This document shows, piece by piece, positions 35,974 to 43,930 of a DNA stretch of 64,000 bases. Position 1 is the stretch's first letter; the number at the start of each line of letters is the position of its first letter. Origin of the DNA: Kitasatospora sp. DSM 101779 (lineage in GTDB: Bacteria > Actinomycetota > Actinomycetes > Streptomycetales > Streptomycetaceae); the NCBI RefSeq assembly GCF_025655475.1, contig NZ_JAHTIK010000001.1:5001370-5065369 (forward strand), given 5' to 3'. The position numbers and the translations under genes are program-made. The notes beneath the pieces are model-generated. The model searched no databases. It had not been told where the DNA came from and saw nothing but the letters and a program-made list of their open reading frames with translations.

Positions 35974-36381
35974 TCAGACCGTCCCGTCCACCGGGCCGCC
36001 CAGGGCGAGCCTGGTGGTCGTCAGGTACCGGCTGTGCACCTGGACGAACAGCGCCGCGCCGCCGTCCGGGGGCAGGTAGCCGGTGGCCGCCCAGTCCTGG
36101 TCGAACCAGTCCTGCGGCTCAGGGTCGCGGTGCTCGCCGCCGAGCCCGAACTCCAGCCACGGGTGCTTGCGGGAGCCGAAGGAGGCGGTGGGCCGGCCCG
36201 GGGTGAACAGCAGGCTCCCGTTCTCGTACGCGGCCGGCCAGCCCGGGCGCTCGGAGCGCACCGAGCACGGGATGCGGGTCGGCAGCCCGGCCGTCAGCCG
36301 CCGGTGCGCCCGCCGTGCGCGCAGCGCCCGCACCGGCCCGTCCCCGAACAGAACCGCCAGGTCGGCGGCCAACTCCCACAT
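35974..36381 (-). CDS. Conserved hypothetical protein (DUF2550-like core)
   Basis: Protein of 135 residues, function not recognised. The middle reads RIPCSVRSERPGWPAAYENG, then LLFTPGRPTASFGSRKHPWLEF, a pattern that recalls the soluble part of DUF2550 membrane proteins but without the membrane helix. The start region MWELAADLAVLFG is weakly hydrophobic. It is separated from the aldehyde-dehydrogenase genes by a strong terminator and from udk by 91 bases. Confidence 0.65.
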   Translation of the reverse strand: MWELAADLAVLFGDGPVRALRARRAHRRLTAGLPTRIPCSVRSERPGWPAAYENGSLLFTPGRPTASFGSRKHPWLEFGLGGEHRDPEPQDWFDQDWAATGYLPPDGGAALFVQVHSRYLTTTRLALGGPVDGTV

Positions 36382-36465
36382 CGTTTCGTCCTTCCGGTCG
36401 TTCCTGCCCGGTTGGACCGGTGGAACGGCACGGACGGTTGCCCGCCGACCGGCCGGAACCCGCAA

Positions 36466-36521
36466 CGACGAAAGTGGGATCCGCACCCCCGGTCGGGAGG
36501 GTGCGGATCCCACTTTCGTCG
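36466..36521. terminator. Terminator of the deoC-aldehyde dehydrogenase operon
   Basis: Perfect 23-bp inverted repeat (36466-36488 with 36499-36521) and a 10-base loop, starting 11 bases after the pseudo-ALDH stop codon. One of the strongest hairpins in the window. Confidence 0.92.
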
Positions 36522-36532
36522 CGGCCCGAGGG

Positions 36533-37435
36533 TCAGATGCCCATCGGGTGCCAGACCGTCTTGGTCTCCAGGAAGGAGGTCAGCCGCTTGGTGCCCGGCG
36601 CCTGGGTCCAGTCCGCGGCGGCCGGGTCGGCGGCCGGCCGCAGGACGCGCTTGAGGGTCTCGGCGGCGGCGGCCTCCAGGGCGGCGGGCGAGCCCGGCCC
36701 GTCCTGGTGCACCGCGCCGGTCAGGTCGAGACCGTTGACGTCCTGGTGGGACGCCAGGGTGGGGGCGATGTCGGCCGTGCGGCCGGACAGCACGTTGACC
36801 ACACCGCCGGGCAGGTCGGAGGTGGCGAGCACCTCGCCCAGCGACAGCGCCGGCAGCGGCGCCTCGGCGGCGGCGGCGACCACGGCGGTGTTGCCGGTGG
36901 CGATCACCGGGGCGAGCACCGACACCAGGCCGAGGAAGGAGAAGCCGTGGCCGGCCTGCGGCGCCAGCACACCGACCACACCGGTCGGTTCGGGCGTCGA
37001 CAGGTTGAAGTACGGCCCGGCGACCGGGTTGGCGTTGCCGGCGACCTGGGCGACCTTGTCCGTCCAGCCCGCATACCAGACCCAGCGGTCGATCGCGGCG
37101 TCCACCAGCGCGGCGGCCTTCTTGACGCCCAGGCCCTCGGCGGCGGCCACCTCGGCGGCGAACTGCTCGCGGCGGCCCTGCAGCATCTCGGCGACCCGGT
37201 ACAGCACCTGGCCGCGGTTGTACGCGGTGGTGCCGGACCAGCCCTTGACCGCGGCGCGCGCGGCCACGACGGCGTCCCGGGTGTCCTTGCGGGTGCCGAG
37301 CGGCGCGTTGGCGAGCCACTGGCCCTTGGAGTCGGTCACCTCGTACACCCGCCCGCTCTCGGAGCGCGGGAACTTCCCGCCGACGTACAGCTTGTAGGTC
37401 TTGAGGACGTCAAGACGCAGCGACACATCAGACAT
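36533..37435 (-). CDS. Aldehyde dehydrogenase-like pseudo-subunit lacking the catalytic domain (ALDH16 C-terminal half type)
   Basis: Protein of 300 residues homologous to the NAD-domain half of ALDHs: KLYVGGKFPRSESGRVYEVT, AARAAVKGWSGTTAYNRGQVLYR, GVVGVLAPQAG. At the point where ALDHs have FTGS...ELGGK and later the catalytic Cys, the sequence instead passes through GLDLTGAVHQDG and ends, after about 50 residues, with FLETKTVWHPMGI, a tail that in full ALDHs is the C-terminal oligomerisation strand. The catalytic domain is thus missing while the tail is kept. It starts inside the last codons of the active ALDH gene (8-base overlap). This matches the inactive second half of ALDH16 proteins; I infer a stable complex with its neighbour. 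Confidence 0.8.
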   Translation of the reverse strand: MSDVSLRLDVLKTYKLYVGGKFPRSESGRVYEVTDSKGQWLANAPLGTRKDTRDAVVAARAAVKGWSGTTAYNRGQVLYRVAEMLQGRREQFAAEVAAAEGLGVKKAAALVDAAIDRWVWYAGWTDKVAQVAGNANPVAGPYFNLSTPEPTGVVGVLAPQAGHGFSFLGLVSVLAPVIATGNTAVVAAAAEAPLPALSLGEVLATSDLPGGVVNVLSGRTADIAPTLASHQDVNGLDLTGAVHQDGPGSPAALEAAAAETLKRVLRPAADPAAADWTQAPGTKRLTSFLETKTVWHPMGI

Positions 37436-38930
37436 CTCGGGCCTCGACATTCAGGTAGGGCTCCAGACCGTGCCGGCCACCCTCGCGGCCGTAACCCGAC
37501 TCCTTGTAGCCGCCGAACGGCGAGGCCGGGTCGAACTTGTTGAAGGTGTTGGCCCAGACCACACCGGCCTTGAGCCGGCTCGCCGTCCACAGGATGCGCG
37601 AGCCCTTCTCCGTCCAGATGCCGGCGGAGAGGCCGTACGGGGTGTTGTTGGCCTTCTCGACCGCCTCGGCCGGGGTACGGAAGGTCAGCACCGACAGCAC
37701 CGGGCCGAAGATCTCCTCGCGGGCGATCCGGTGGGCCTGCGAGACGCCGGTGAACAGGGTCGGGCGGAACCAGTAGCCGGTGCCCGGCAGGTCGCAGGAG
37801 GGCGACCAGCGCTCGGCACCCTCGGCCTCGCCGGCGTCGGTCAGCTCGGTGATCCGGGACAGCTGCGCCGAGGAGTTGATGGCACCGATGTCGGTGTTCT
37901 TGTCCAGCGGGTCGCCGACCCGCAGGGTCGACATCCGGCGCTTGAGCGCCTCCAGGAACTCGTCCTGGACCGACTCCTGGACGAGCAGCCGGGAGCCCGC
38001 GCAGCAGACGTGGCCCTGGTTGAAGAAGATGCCGTTGACGATGCCCTCGACGGCCTGGTCGATCGGCGCGTCGTCGAAGACGATGTTCGCGGCCTTGCCG
38101 CCGAGCTCCAGGGAGAGCTTGGTACGGGTGCCGGCCAGCTGGCGGGCGATCGAGCGGCCGACCGGGGTGGAGCCGGTGAAGGCGACCTTGTCCACGTCCG
38201 GGTGGGCGGTCAGCGCGGCGCCGGTGCGGCCGTCGCCGGTGACGATGTTGACGACGCCCTTCGGCAGGCCCGCCTGGCGGCAGATCTCGGCGAAGCGCAG
38301 CGCGGTCAGCGGGGTGGTCTCGGCCGGCTTGAGGACGACCGTGTTGCCGGTGGCCAGCGCCGGGGCGATCTTCCACGCCAGCATCATCAGCGGGAAGTTC
38401 CACGGGATGACCTGGGCGGCGACGCCGACCGGCTTCGGGTTGGGGCCGTAGCCCGCGTAGTCCAGCTTGTCCGCCCAGCCCGCGTAGTAGAAGAACCACG
38501 CGGCGACCATCGGCACGTCGAAGTCGCGGGTCTCGCGGATCGGCTTGCCGTTGTCGATCGACTCCAGCACGGCCAGCTCGCGGGAGCGCTCCTGGACGAT
38601 CCGGGCGATCCGGAACAGGTACTTGGCGCGCTCGCTGCCCGGCAGCGCCGACCAGTCGGCGAAGGCCCTGCGGGCGGCGGCGACCGCGCGGTCGACGTCC
38701 TCGCCGGTGCCCTGCGCGAACTCCGCCAGCACCTGCTCGGTGGCCGGGTTGACGGTCTTCAGGGCCTCGCTGCCGGAGGAGTCGACGAACTCGCCGCCGA
38801 TGAAGTGTCCGTACGAGGTCGCGATGTCGCCGGCCGCGGCCGGGGACTCCGGAGCGGGGGCGTAGGTGAAGAGGCCGCCGCGGGGGGCCTGCGCCACGGG
38901 TGCGTCGGTCTTCTTGGTGTTCTTGGCCAT
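37428..38930 (-). CDS. Aldehyde dehydrogenase (catalytic partner)
   Basis: NAD(P)-dependent aldehyde dehydrogenase of 500 residues. Motifs in order: VIPWNFPLMML, GNTVVLKPAETTP, VAFTGSTPVGRSIA, the general-base Glu in SLELGGKAANIV, catalytic Cys in NQGHVCCAGSRL, and EEIFGPVLSVLTF. It ends GLEPYLNVEARDV, short of the extra tail that the neighbour carries. It lies 5 bases after deoC, whose product is acetaldehyde, so oxidation of acetaldehyde (and possibly other aldehydes) is the most likely job. An N-terminal Ala/Pro-rich extension of about 35 residues precedes the fold. Confidence 0.93.
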   Translation of the reverse strand: MAKNTKKTDAPVAQAPRGGLFTYAPAPESPAAAGDIATSYGHFIGGEFVDSSGSEALKTVNPATEQVLAEFAQGTGEDVDRAVAAARRAFADWSALPGSERAKYLFRIARIVQERSRELAVLESIDNGKPIRETRDFDVPMVAAWFFYYAGWADKLDYAGYGPNPKPVGVAAQVIPWNFPLMMLAWKIAPALATGNTVVLKPAETTPLTALRFAEICRQAGLPKGVVNIVTGDGRTGAALTAHPDVDKVAFTGSTPVGRSIARQLAGTRTKLSLELGGKAANIVFDDAPIDQAVEGIVNGIFFNQGHVCCAGSRLLVQESVQDEFLEALKRRMSTLRVGDPLDKNTDIGAINSSAQLSRITELTDAGEAEGAERWSPSCDLPGTGYWFRPTLFTGVSQAHRIAREEIFGPVLSVLTFRTPAEAVEKANNTPYGLSAGIWTEKGSRILWTASRLKAGVVWANTFNKFDPASPFGGYKESGYGREGGRHGLEPYLNVEARDV

Positions 38931-38935
38931 CTGTC

Positions 38936-39928
38936 TCAGTCCACCGTCACGTAGTCAGGGCCGGAGTACCGTCCGGTGGTCAGCTTCTGGCGCTGCATCA
39001 GCAGGTCGTTGAGCAGGCTGGAGGCGCCGAAGCGGAACCAGTGCGGGCTCAGCCAGTCGTCGCCGAGCGTCTCGTTGACCATCACCAGGTACTTCATGGC
39101 GTCCTTGGTGGTCTTGATGCCGCCGGCCGGCTTCACGCCCACCTGCACGCCGGTCGCGGCGCGGAAGTCGCGGACCGCCTCCAGCATCAGCAGGGTCACC
39201 GGGGGAGTGGCGTTCACCGCGACCTTGCCGGTGGACGTCTTGATGAAGTCCGCGCCGGCCAGCATCGCCAGCCAGGAGGCGCGGCGGACGTTGTCGTACG
39301 TCTGCAGCTCGCCGGTCTCGAAGATCACCTTGAGGTGGGCGGAGGTGCCGTCGGGGCGGCGGCAGGCCTCCTTGACCGCGGTGATCTCGTTGAAGACGTC
39401 CAGGTAGCGGCCGGACAGGAAGGCGCCGCGGTCGATCACCATGTCGATCTCGTCGGCGCCGGCGGCGACCGCGTCCGCGGTGTCGGCGAGCTTCACCGGC
39501 AGGGCCGCGCGGCCGGCCGGGAAGGCGGTGGCGACCGAGGCGACCTGGATGTCGGTGCCGCGCAGCGCCTCCTTGGCGGTGGCGACCATGTCCGGGTAGA
39601 CGCAGATCGCCGCGACCCGCGGGGTCGTCGGGTCGGACGGGTCGGGGTTACGGCCCTTGATGCACAGCGAGCGCACCTTGCCGACCGTGTCCGCGCCTTC
39701 CAGCGTGGTCAGGTCGATCATCGAGATCGCCAGGTCGATGGCGTACGCCTTCGCCGTGGTCTTGATCGAACGGGTGCCGAGGGTGGCGGCGCGAGCCTCC
39801 AGGCCGACCTGGTCGACGCCGGGCAGGCCGTGCAGGAAGCGGCGGAGCGAGGCCTCGGACGCCGCGACGTCCGCGAGGCCGCTGCCCGCAGCGCCGGGGG
39901 CGTGGGCTGCAAGAGTGGACATAGTCAC
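38936..39928 (-). CDS. deoC: Deoxyribose-phosphate aldolase
   Basis: Cleaves 2-deoxyribose-5-phosphate into acetaldehyde and glyceraldehyde-3-phosphate, the last step of deoxynucleoside breakdown. The 330-residue class I aldolase shows AICVYPDMV, VASVATAFPAG, EIDMVIDRGAF, the Schiff-base Lys in FIKTSTGKV and the second Lys in VGVKPAGGIKT. It is longer than E. coli DeoC because of a roughly 50-residue N-terminal part, as in other actinomycetes. Start: a TATGCT box on the complement lies exactly 6 bases before GTG 39928, so a leaderless transcript beginning there is likely; ATG 39922, two codons on, is the conventional choice. Confidence 0.94.
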   Translation of the reverse strand: MTMSTLAAHAPGAAGSGLADVAASEASLRRFLHGLPGVDQVGLEARAATLGTRSIKTTAKAYAIDLAISMIDLTTLEGADTVGKVRSLCIKGRNPDPSDPTTPRVAAICVYPDMVATAKEALRGTDIQVASVATAFPAGRAALPVKLADTADAVAAGADEIDMVIDRGAFLSGRYLDVFNEITAVKEACRRPDGTSAHLKVIFETGELQTYDNVRRASWLAMLAGADFIKTSTGKVAVNATPPVTLLMLEAVRDFRAATGVQVGVKPAGGIKTTKDAMKYLVMVNETLGDDWLSPHWFRFGASSLLNDLLMQRQKLTTGRYSGPDYVTVD

Positions 39929-39941
39929 CAGACCAGCATAT

Positions 39942-39953
39942 CTACGCGCGTAG
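39942..39953. promoter_or_regulatory. Nucleoside-regulon operator and promoter of deoC (divergent from TetR gene)
   Basis: Perfect CTACGCGCGTAG, followed on the minus strand by A and a TATGCT -10 box, then 6 bases to GTG 39928. The palindrome abuts the -10 and lies 127 bases from the TetR gene start on the other side, so it might serve both. Confidence 0.8.
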
Positions 39954-40032
39954 CGATCCGCTAGGGAGGGGTCGGTTTTCGATGCCGGACCGAGATGTGG
40001 CACCCCGCCGCCCCCGAGTGCCCCCGGCGGGC

Positions 40033-40073
40033 GGGAAGAATGGCCTGGTGACCGGGAAGAATGCCCTGGTGAC
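40033..40073 (+). repeat. Tandem 21-bp duplication of a translation-initiation region
   Basis: Two near-identical units, G/CCGGGAAGAATG(G/C)CCTGGTGAC, each hold a GGGAAG site and a GTG nine bases later. The two GTG codons (40048, 40069) are in the same frame. Likely a slippage duplication that added seven residues. Confidence 0.75.
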
Positions 40074-40680
40074 TTCCGCCGCCGAACAGCCCGCACCCCG
40101 CAAGAAGACCGGCCGGCGCCCCGGCGGGGCGGACACCCGGCGGACGGTGCTGGAGGCCGCGCGGGCCGAGTTCGCCGCCCGCGGCTACCAGAAGGCCAGC
40201 ATGCGGGCGATCGCCCGGGCCGCCGGCGTGGACGCCGCCCTGCTGCACCACTACTTCGGCAGCAAAGACAAACTCTTCCTCGCCGCGCTGGAGTTCCCCG
40301 TCGACCCGCGGCTGATGGTCGAGCAGGTGCTGGCCGGCGACCGCGCGGAGGTCGGCGAGCGGGTCGCCCGCTTCGTCCTCGCACTGTGGGAGCAGCCGAC
40401 CGTCCGCGACCGGCTGCTCGCCGTGCTGCGGACGGCCGCCGCCTCCGAGGAGGTGGCCGGGCTGATGCGCGGCTTCATGGTCACCGAGCTGGTCTCGCGA
40501 CTCGCCGTCGGCCTCGACGTGCCGCAGCCGGAGCTCCGCGTCGAGCTGGTGATGTCGCAGATCCTCGGCCTCGCCATGGCCCGGTACGTGATCGCCGTCG
40601 AGCCGCTGGCCTCCGCCCCGGCCGAGGAGTTGCTGCCGCTGCTGGCCCGCGCGGTGCAGGGGTACCTCGTCGAGGCCTGA
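40069..40680 (+). CDS. TetR-family transcriptional regulator
   Basis: Regulator of about 203 residues when started at GTG 40069. The N-terminal DNA-binding domain reads TRRTVLEAARAEFAARGYQK, then ASMRAIARAAGVDAALLHHYFGSKDKLFLAAL (cited as two overlapping parts in the family), with the recognition helix at AALLHHYFGSK. The C-terminal ligand domain is of the common actinomycete type. The upstream 21-bp sequence holding a GGGAAG ribosome site and GTG is tandemly duplicated, so GTG 40048 is an equally formed start seven codons earlier; an ATG at 39982 has poor support. It faces deoC across a nucleoside-type operator, so it could be the regulon repressor, but the exporter genes downstream are also possible targets. 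Confidence 0.87.
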   Translation: MTSAAEQPAPRKKTGRRPGGADTRRTVLEAARAEFAARGYQKASMRAIARAAGVDAALLHHYFGSKDKLFLAALEFPVDPRLMVEQVLAGDRAEVGERVARFVLALWEQPTVRDRLLAVLRTAAASEEVAGLMRGFMVTELVSRLAVGLDVPQPELRVELVMSQILGLAMARYVIAVEPLASAPAEELLPLLARAVQGYLVEA

Positions 40681-40771
40681 GGGGTCCCTCCGAGGGGGGC
40701 GCCACGCGGGGGCGCGTGGGGGCACCTCCCGGCCGGAGGTTTGGGGAGAACCGTGCCGGCTCACGGATGCA

Positions 40772-41440
40772 TCAGGGGTGCCCCGGTGCTGTTGCGGCGC
40801 CCGCTCCCGGGCTGCGCGGTTCCCCGCGCCCCCGAGTGGCCGGCCCATCCGGCTCCAGGAGGCCGAGGGCGGTGGCGAAGGCGGTGAAGCTCGGGGCGGC
40901 GACCCGCCAGGTGTACTCCTGTGGGTTCGTCCAGATGTCGCTGCCCACCACGCGCGGGTCGGCCGGGTCGGTGCGGTAGTCGAGGGCGAGTGCGGTGTCG
41001 TCGCCGGCGGTGCGGGCGACCGCGATGAGCACGGCCTGCTCGGCGTCCAGCCAGGGCAGCTCCACGGGGCGGTCGGCGGCACTGCCGCGGGCCTGCCGGA
41101 AGAGCGGGCCCAGCTCCTCGCCCGAGAGGTCGTCGAGCGAGGCGGACTGGCGCCGCACCGCCGCCACGTCGGGCAGCAGCTCCACCGGGTCGGCGAACCA
41201 GGGCAGGGCGGCGGCGAGGGCCTCGTCGCCCGGGTGCCGCCAGCGCCCGTCGGCGATCAGGTCGAGCAGCAGGTGCGGCAGCGGCAGGCCCCGGACGGCG
41301 CCGTCGGCGGGGTCGGCGGCCTGCGGGGTCTTCGTGGTCTTCGGGTCGGTGTCGGTCGGCGGGTCGGCGTCGGCGGGCTGGGCGGGGGCGTCCGGTGCGG
41401 TCACGCGCCCACCCTGCTGGTCGGCGGGCCCGTTGTCCAT
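40772..41440 (-). CDS. Conserved hypothetical protein (SUKH/SMI1-like)
   Basis: Cytoplasmic protein of about 222 residues (ATG 41440) or 210 (GTG 41404). An acidic Pro/Ala/Asp-rich head of 45 residues precedes a globular part: LLLDLIADGRWRHPGDEALA, AVLIAVARTAGDDTALALDY, then VVGSDIWTNPQEYTWRVAAPSFTAF. The last block resembles the end of SMI1/KNR4 (SUKH) domains, which occur in toxin-immunity proteins and in unrelated roles; this is a weak resemblance only. It diverges from the ABC exporter. Confidence 0.6.
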   Translation of the reverse strand: MDNGPADQQGGRVTAPDAPAQPADADPPTDTDPKTTKTPQAADPADGAVRGLPLPHLLLDLIADGRWRHPGDEALAAALPWFADPVELLPDVAAVRRQSASLDDLSGEELGPLFRQARGSAADRPVELPWLDAEQAVLIAVARTAGDDTALALDYRTDPADPRVVGSDIWTNPQEYTWRVAAPSFTAFATALGLLEPDGPATRGRGEPRSPGAGAATAPGHP

Positions 41441-41535
41441 GCCCGGTCCGCACCCCGGTCGGCCCCGGTTTGTCCCCGGTTCGCCCTGCACCACCGTGCC
41501 CGCTCTCTTGACGGCCGGGGTGTCGGGCGTAAAAC

Positions 41536-41549
41536 TCATCACATGATGA
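41536..41549. promoter_or_regulatory. Palindrome over the ABC exporter start codon
   Basis: TCATCA-CA-TGATGA, perfect 6-bp arms overlapping the ATG at 41543. A repressor bound here would block initiation. The protein that binds is unknown. Confidence 0.4.
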
Positions 41550-42304
41550 ATTCCAAGGCGGGGCCCGGCCCCGCGATCCGGACCACCGGCCTCACCGTGG
41601 TCCGCGGCGGACGCCCCGTCCTGCACGGCCTCGACCTGGAGATCCCGCGCGGATCGGTGACCGGACTGCTCGGCCCCAGCGGCTGCGGCAAGACCACCCT
41701 GCTGCGCTCGGTCGTCGGTGTGCAGCGCACCGCCGGAGGCGCCGTCGAGGTGCTCGGCCGCCCGGCCGGCGACGCCGCGCTGCGCCACCGCGTCGGGTAC
41801 GTCACCCAGGCGCCCTCCGTCTACGCCGACCTCACCGTCACCGAGAACCTCGACTACTTCGCCGCCGTCCTCGGCGCCCCGAAGGGCGACCCGGAGCGGG
41901 TGATCCGCCAGGTCGGCCTGACCGGCCACGAGAACGACCCCGCCGGCCGGCTCTCCGGCGGCCAGCGCGCCCGCGTCTCGCTCGCCGCCGCCCTGCTCGG
42001 CGCCCCCGAGCTCCTCGTCCTGGACGAACCCACCGTCGGCCTCGACCCCGTGCTCCGCCAGGACCTCTGGCAGCTCTTCCGCGGCCTCGCCGAGGACGGC
42101 GCCACCCTGCTGGTCTCCAGCCACGTCATGGACGAGGCGACCCGCTGCGACCGCCTGCTGCTGATGCGCGACGGCCGCCTGCTCGCCCACGACACCCCGG
42201 CCGCCCTGCTCGCCGCCACGGGGGCCGCCGACATCGACAGCGCCTTCCTCCGCCTGGTCGAGGACACCCCCCGCACCGCCGACACCGTGGAGACCGGCCG
42301 ATGA
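41543..42304 (+). CDS. ABC-2 type exporter ATP-binding protein
   Basis: ATPase of 253 residues in the DrrA/CcmA-like group of exporters. Walker A GPSGCGKTTLL, Q-loop YVTQAPSVYADLT, signature LSGGQRARVSLA, Walker B LLVLDEPTVGLDP and the switch His in LLVSSHVMDEA are all intact. No ribosome site is visible before ATG 41543, so translation may be leaderless. Its stop overlaps the permease start by ATGA, so the two make one transporter, possibly for drugs or lipids. Confidence 0.92.
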   Translation: MMNSKAGPGPAIRTTGLTVVRGGRPVLHGLDLEIPRGSVTGLLGPSGCGKTTLLRSVVGVQRTAGGAVEVLGRPAGDAALRHRVGYVTQAPSVYADLTVTENLDYFAAVLGAPKGDPERVIRQVGLTGHENDPAGRLSGGQRARVSLAAALLGAPELLVLDEPTVGLDPVLRQDLWQLFRGLAEDGATLLVSSHVMDEATRCDRLLLMRDGRLLAHDTPAALLAATGAADIDSAFLRLVEDTPRTADTVETGR

Positions 42305-43038
42305 ACACCCGGCGCACCCTCGCCACCGCCCGCCGCGTCCTCGCCCAGCTGCGCCACGACCCGCGCACCCTCGCGATGCTGCTGGTCGTCCCCTGCGTGC
42401 TGCTGACCCTGCTGCGCTACATGTACGACGGGCAGCCGGACACCTTCGACCGGATCGGCCCCGCCCTGCTCGGGATCTTCCCGCTGCTGGTGATGTTCCT
42501 GGTCACCTCCGTCGCCATGCTGCGCGAGCGCACCACCGGCACCCTGGAGCGGCTGCTCACCATGCCGCTCGGCAAGCTGGACCTGCTGCTCGGCTACGCC
42601 CTCGCCTTCGGCCTGGTCGCCCTCGTCCAGGCGGCACTCGCCTCCGCGCTGACCATCGGCCTGCTCGGCCTCGACGTCGCCGGACCCACCTGGCTGCTGT
42701 TCGCCGTCGCGGTCGGCGACGGCCTGCTCGGCATGGCGCTCGGCCTGCTGGTCTCCGCGTTCGCCGCCACCGAGTTCCAGGCCGTGCAGTTCCTGCCCGC
42801 CGTGCTGCTGCCGCAGTTCCTGCTCTGCGGCCTGTTCGTGCCCCGCGAGCAGATGGCGGACGTGCTGCGCTGGGCCTCCGACGTGATGCCGCTCTCCTAC
42901 GCCGTCGACGCGATGGGCCGGCTCACCGTGCACAGCGGAGTCGGCAGCGAGGTGGTCACGGACCTCGCGGTCATCGCCGGCTGCGCCCTGCTCGCCCTCG
43001 GCCTCGGCGCGGCCACCCTCCGTCGCCGCACGCCCTGA
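42301..43038 (+). CDS. ABC-2 type exporter permease
   Basis: Membrane partner of the preceding ATPase, 245 residues with six helices typical of ABC2_membrane proteins: an N-terminal cytoplasmic ARRVLAQLRHDPRTLAMLLV segment, the RERTTGTLERLLTMPLGKL coupling helix and a Pro-rich LLPQFLLCGLFVPREQMADVL loop. The substrate cannot be told from sequence. The last helix ends in a short RRRTP tail. Confidence 0.9.
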   Translation: MNTRRTLATARRVLAQLRHDPRTLAMLLVVPCVLLTLLRYMYDGQPDTFDRIGPALLGIFPLLVMFLVTSVAMLRERTTGTLERLLTMPLGKLDLLLGYALAFGLVALVQAALASALTIGLLGLDVAGPTWLLFAVAVGDGLLGMALGLLVSAFAATEFQAVQFLPAVLLPQFLLCGLFVPREQMADVLRWASDVMPLSYAVDAMGRLTVHSGVGSEVVTDLAVIAGCALLALGLGAATLRRRTP

Positions 43039-43168
43039 CCCGCGCCCGGTGGACCGCGCCCCGCGCCGCCGTACCCGCAACGGGTCCGGCGGCGCCCGGC
43101 GTGACCCGCACGGATCCGGCGGCCGGGGTCCCTGGGGTGGACGGGTCCCATGCGGCAGAATCGTCCCC

Positions 43169-43816
43169 ATGACCGAATCCGACGGCACGCCCCACCCGGG
43201 CCCCGCCGCCCCCGAGGAGCCGCAGTACGCCGACCGCGTCTACCGCTCCGGCCCGGGCATCATCTCCGGTGTCCTGCTGCTCGCCGTGGCCGCCTGGCTG
43301 ATCGGCGACGCCGTGATCTCCGGCACCGGCCGCACGCCCTGGGTGGCGCTCGCCGCCGCGCCGGTCTTCGTCTTCCCGGTGATCGCCTACACGCTGCGCC
43401 CCGCGGTGTACGCCAACGAGCACCGACTGCTCGTCCGCAACCCGCTGCGCAGCATCCACGCGCCGTGGTCGCAGGTGGAGGGGCTGCGGTCGGGGTACTC
43501 GGTCGAGCTGTTCGCCGGCGGCCACAAGTACCAGGTCTGGGCGGTGCCGGTGTCGATCCGCCAGCGGAAGGCGGCGAACCGCCGGGCGGTGCGGGCCGCC
43601 AAGGACGGCACACCGGTGCCGTCGCTCCGGCCGGGGCAGAACGACCCGACCCGGGCCTGGTCCGACCAGGTGGTCGGGAACCTGCAGGAGCTCGCCGAGC
43701 GGTGCGCCGGCCGGCCCGAGGCGAAGGGCGAGCTGTCCGTCAGCTGGTGCTGGTGGGTGATCGTGCCGACCGTGCTCGGCCTGATCGCGCTGATCACCCT
43801 GATCGCCGCCGGCTGA
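43169..43816 (+). CDS. PH-domain membrane protein
   Basis: Protein of 215 residues. Two helices near the N-terminus (IISGVLLLAVAAWLIG and WVALAAAPVFVFPVIAYTL) lead into a bacterial PH-like domain, YANEHRLLVRNPLRSIHAPW, then SQVEGLRSGYSVELFAGGHKYQVWAVPV. A polar linker and a C-terminal helix (WCWWVIVPTVLGLIALITLI) follow. This is a common actinomycete family of unknown role. It converges with the phosphosugar mutase across a terminator. Confidence 0.83.
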   Translation: MTESDGTPHPGPAAPEEPQYADRVYRSGPGIISGVLLLAVAAWLIGDAVISGTGRTPWVALAAAPVFVFPVIAYTLRPAVYANEHRLLVRNPLRSIHAPWSQVEGLRSGYSVELFAGGHKYQVWAVPVSIRQRKAANRRAVRAAKDGTPVPSLRPGQNDPTRAWSDQVVGNLQELAERCAGRPEAKGELSVSWCWWVIVPTVLGLIALITLIAAG

Positions 43817-43837
43817 CGGCCGGGCCGTGACGCGCAC

Positions 43838-43870
43838 GAGCCCCCGCCGACCCGAGGTCGGCGGGGGCTC
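43838..43870. terminator. Bidirectional terminator between PH-domain gene and phosphosugar mutase
   Basis: Perfect 15-bp stem (43838-43852 with 43856-43870) and 3-base loop, between converging genes. Confidence 0.88.
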
Positions 43871-43930
43871 CTTGCATGGTGGCGCCGCCCGGCGGACGAA
43901 GCGGGGTGCCCGCCGGGCGGAGCCGGGCCG

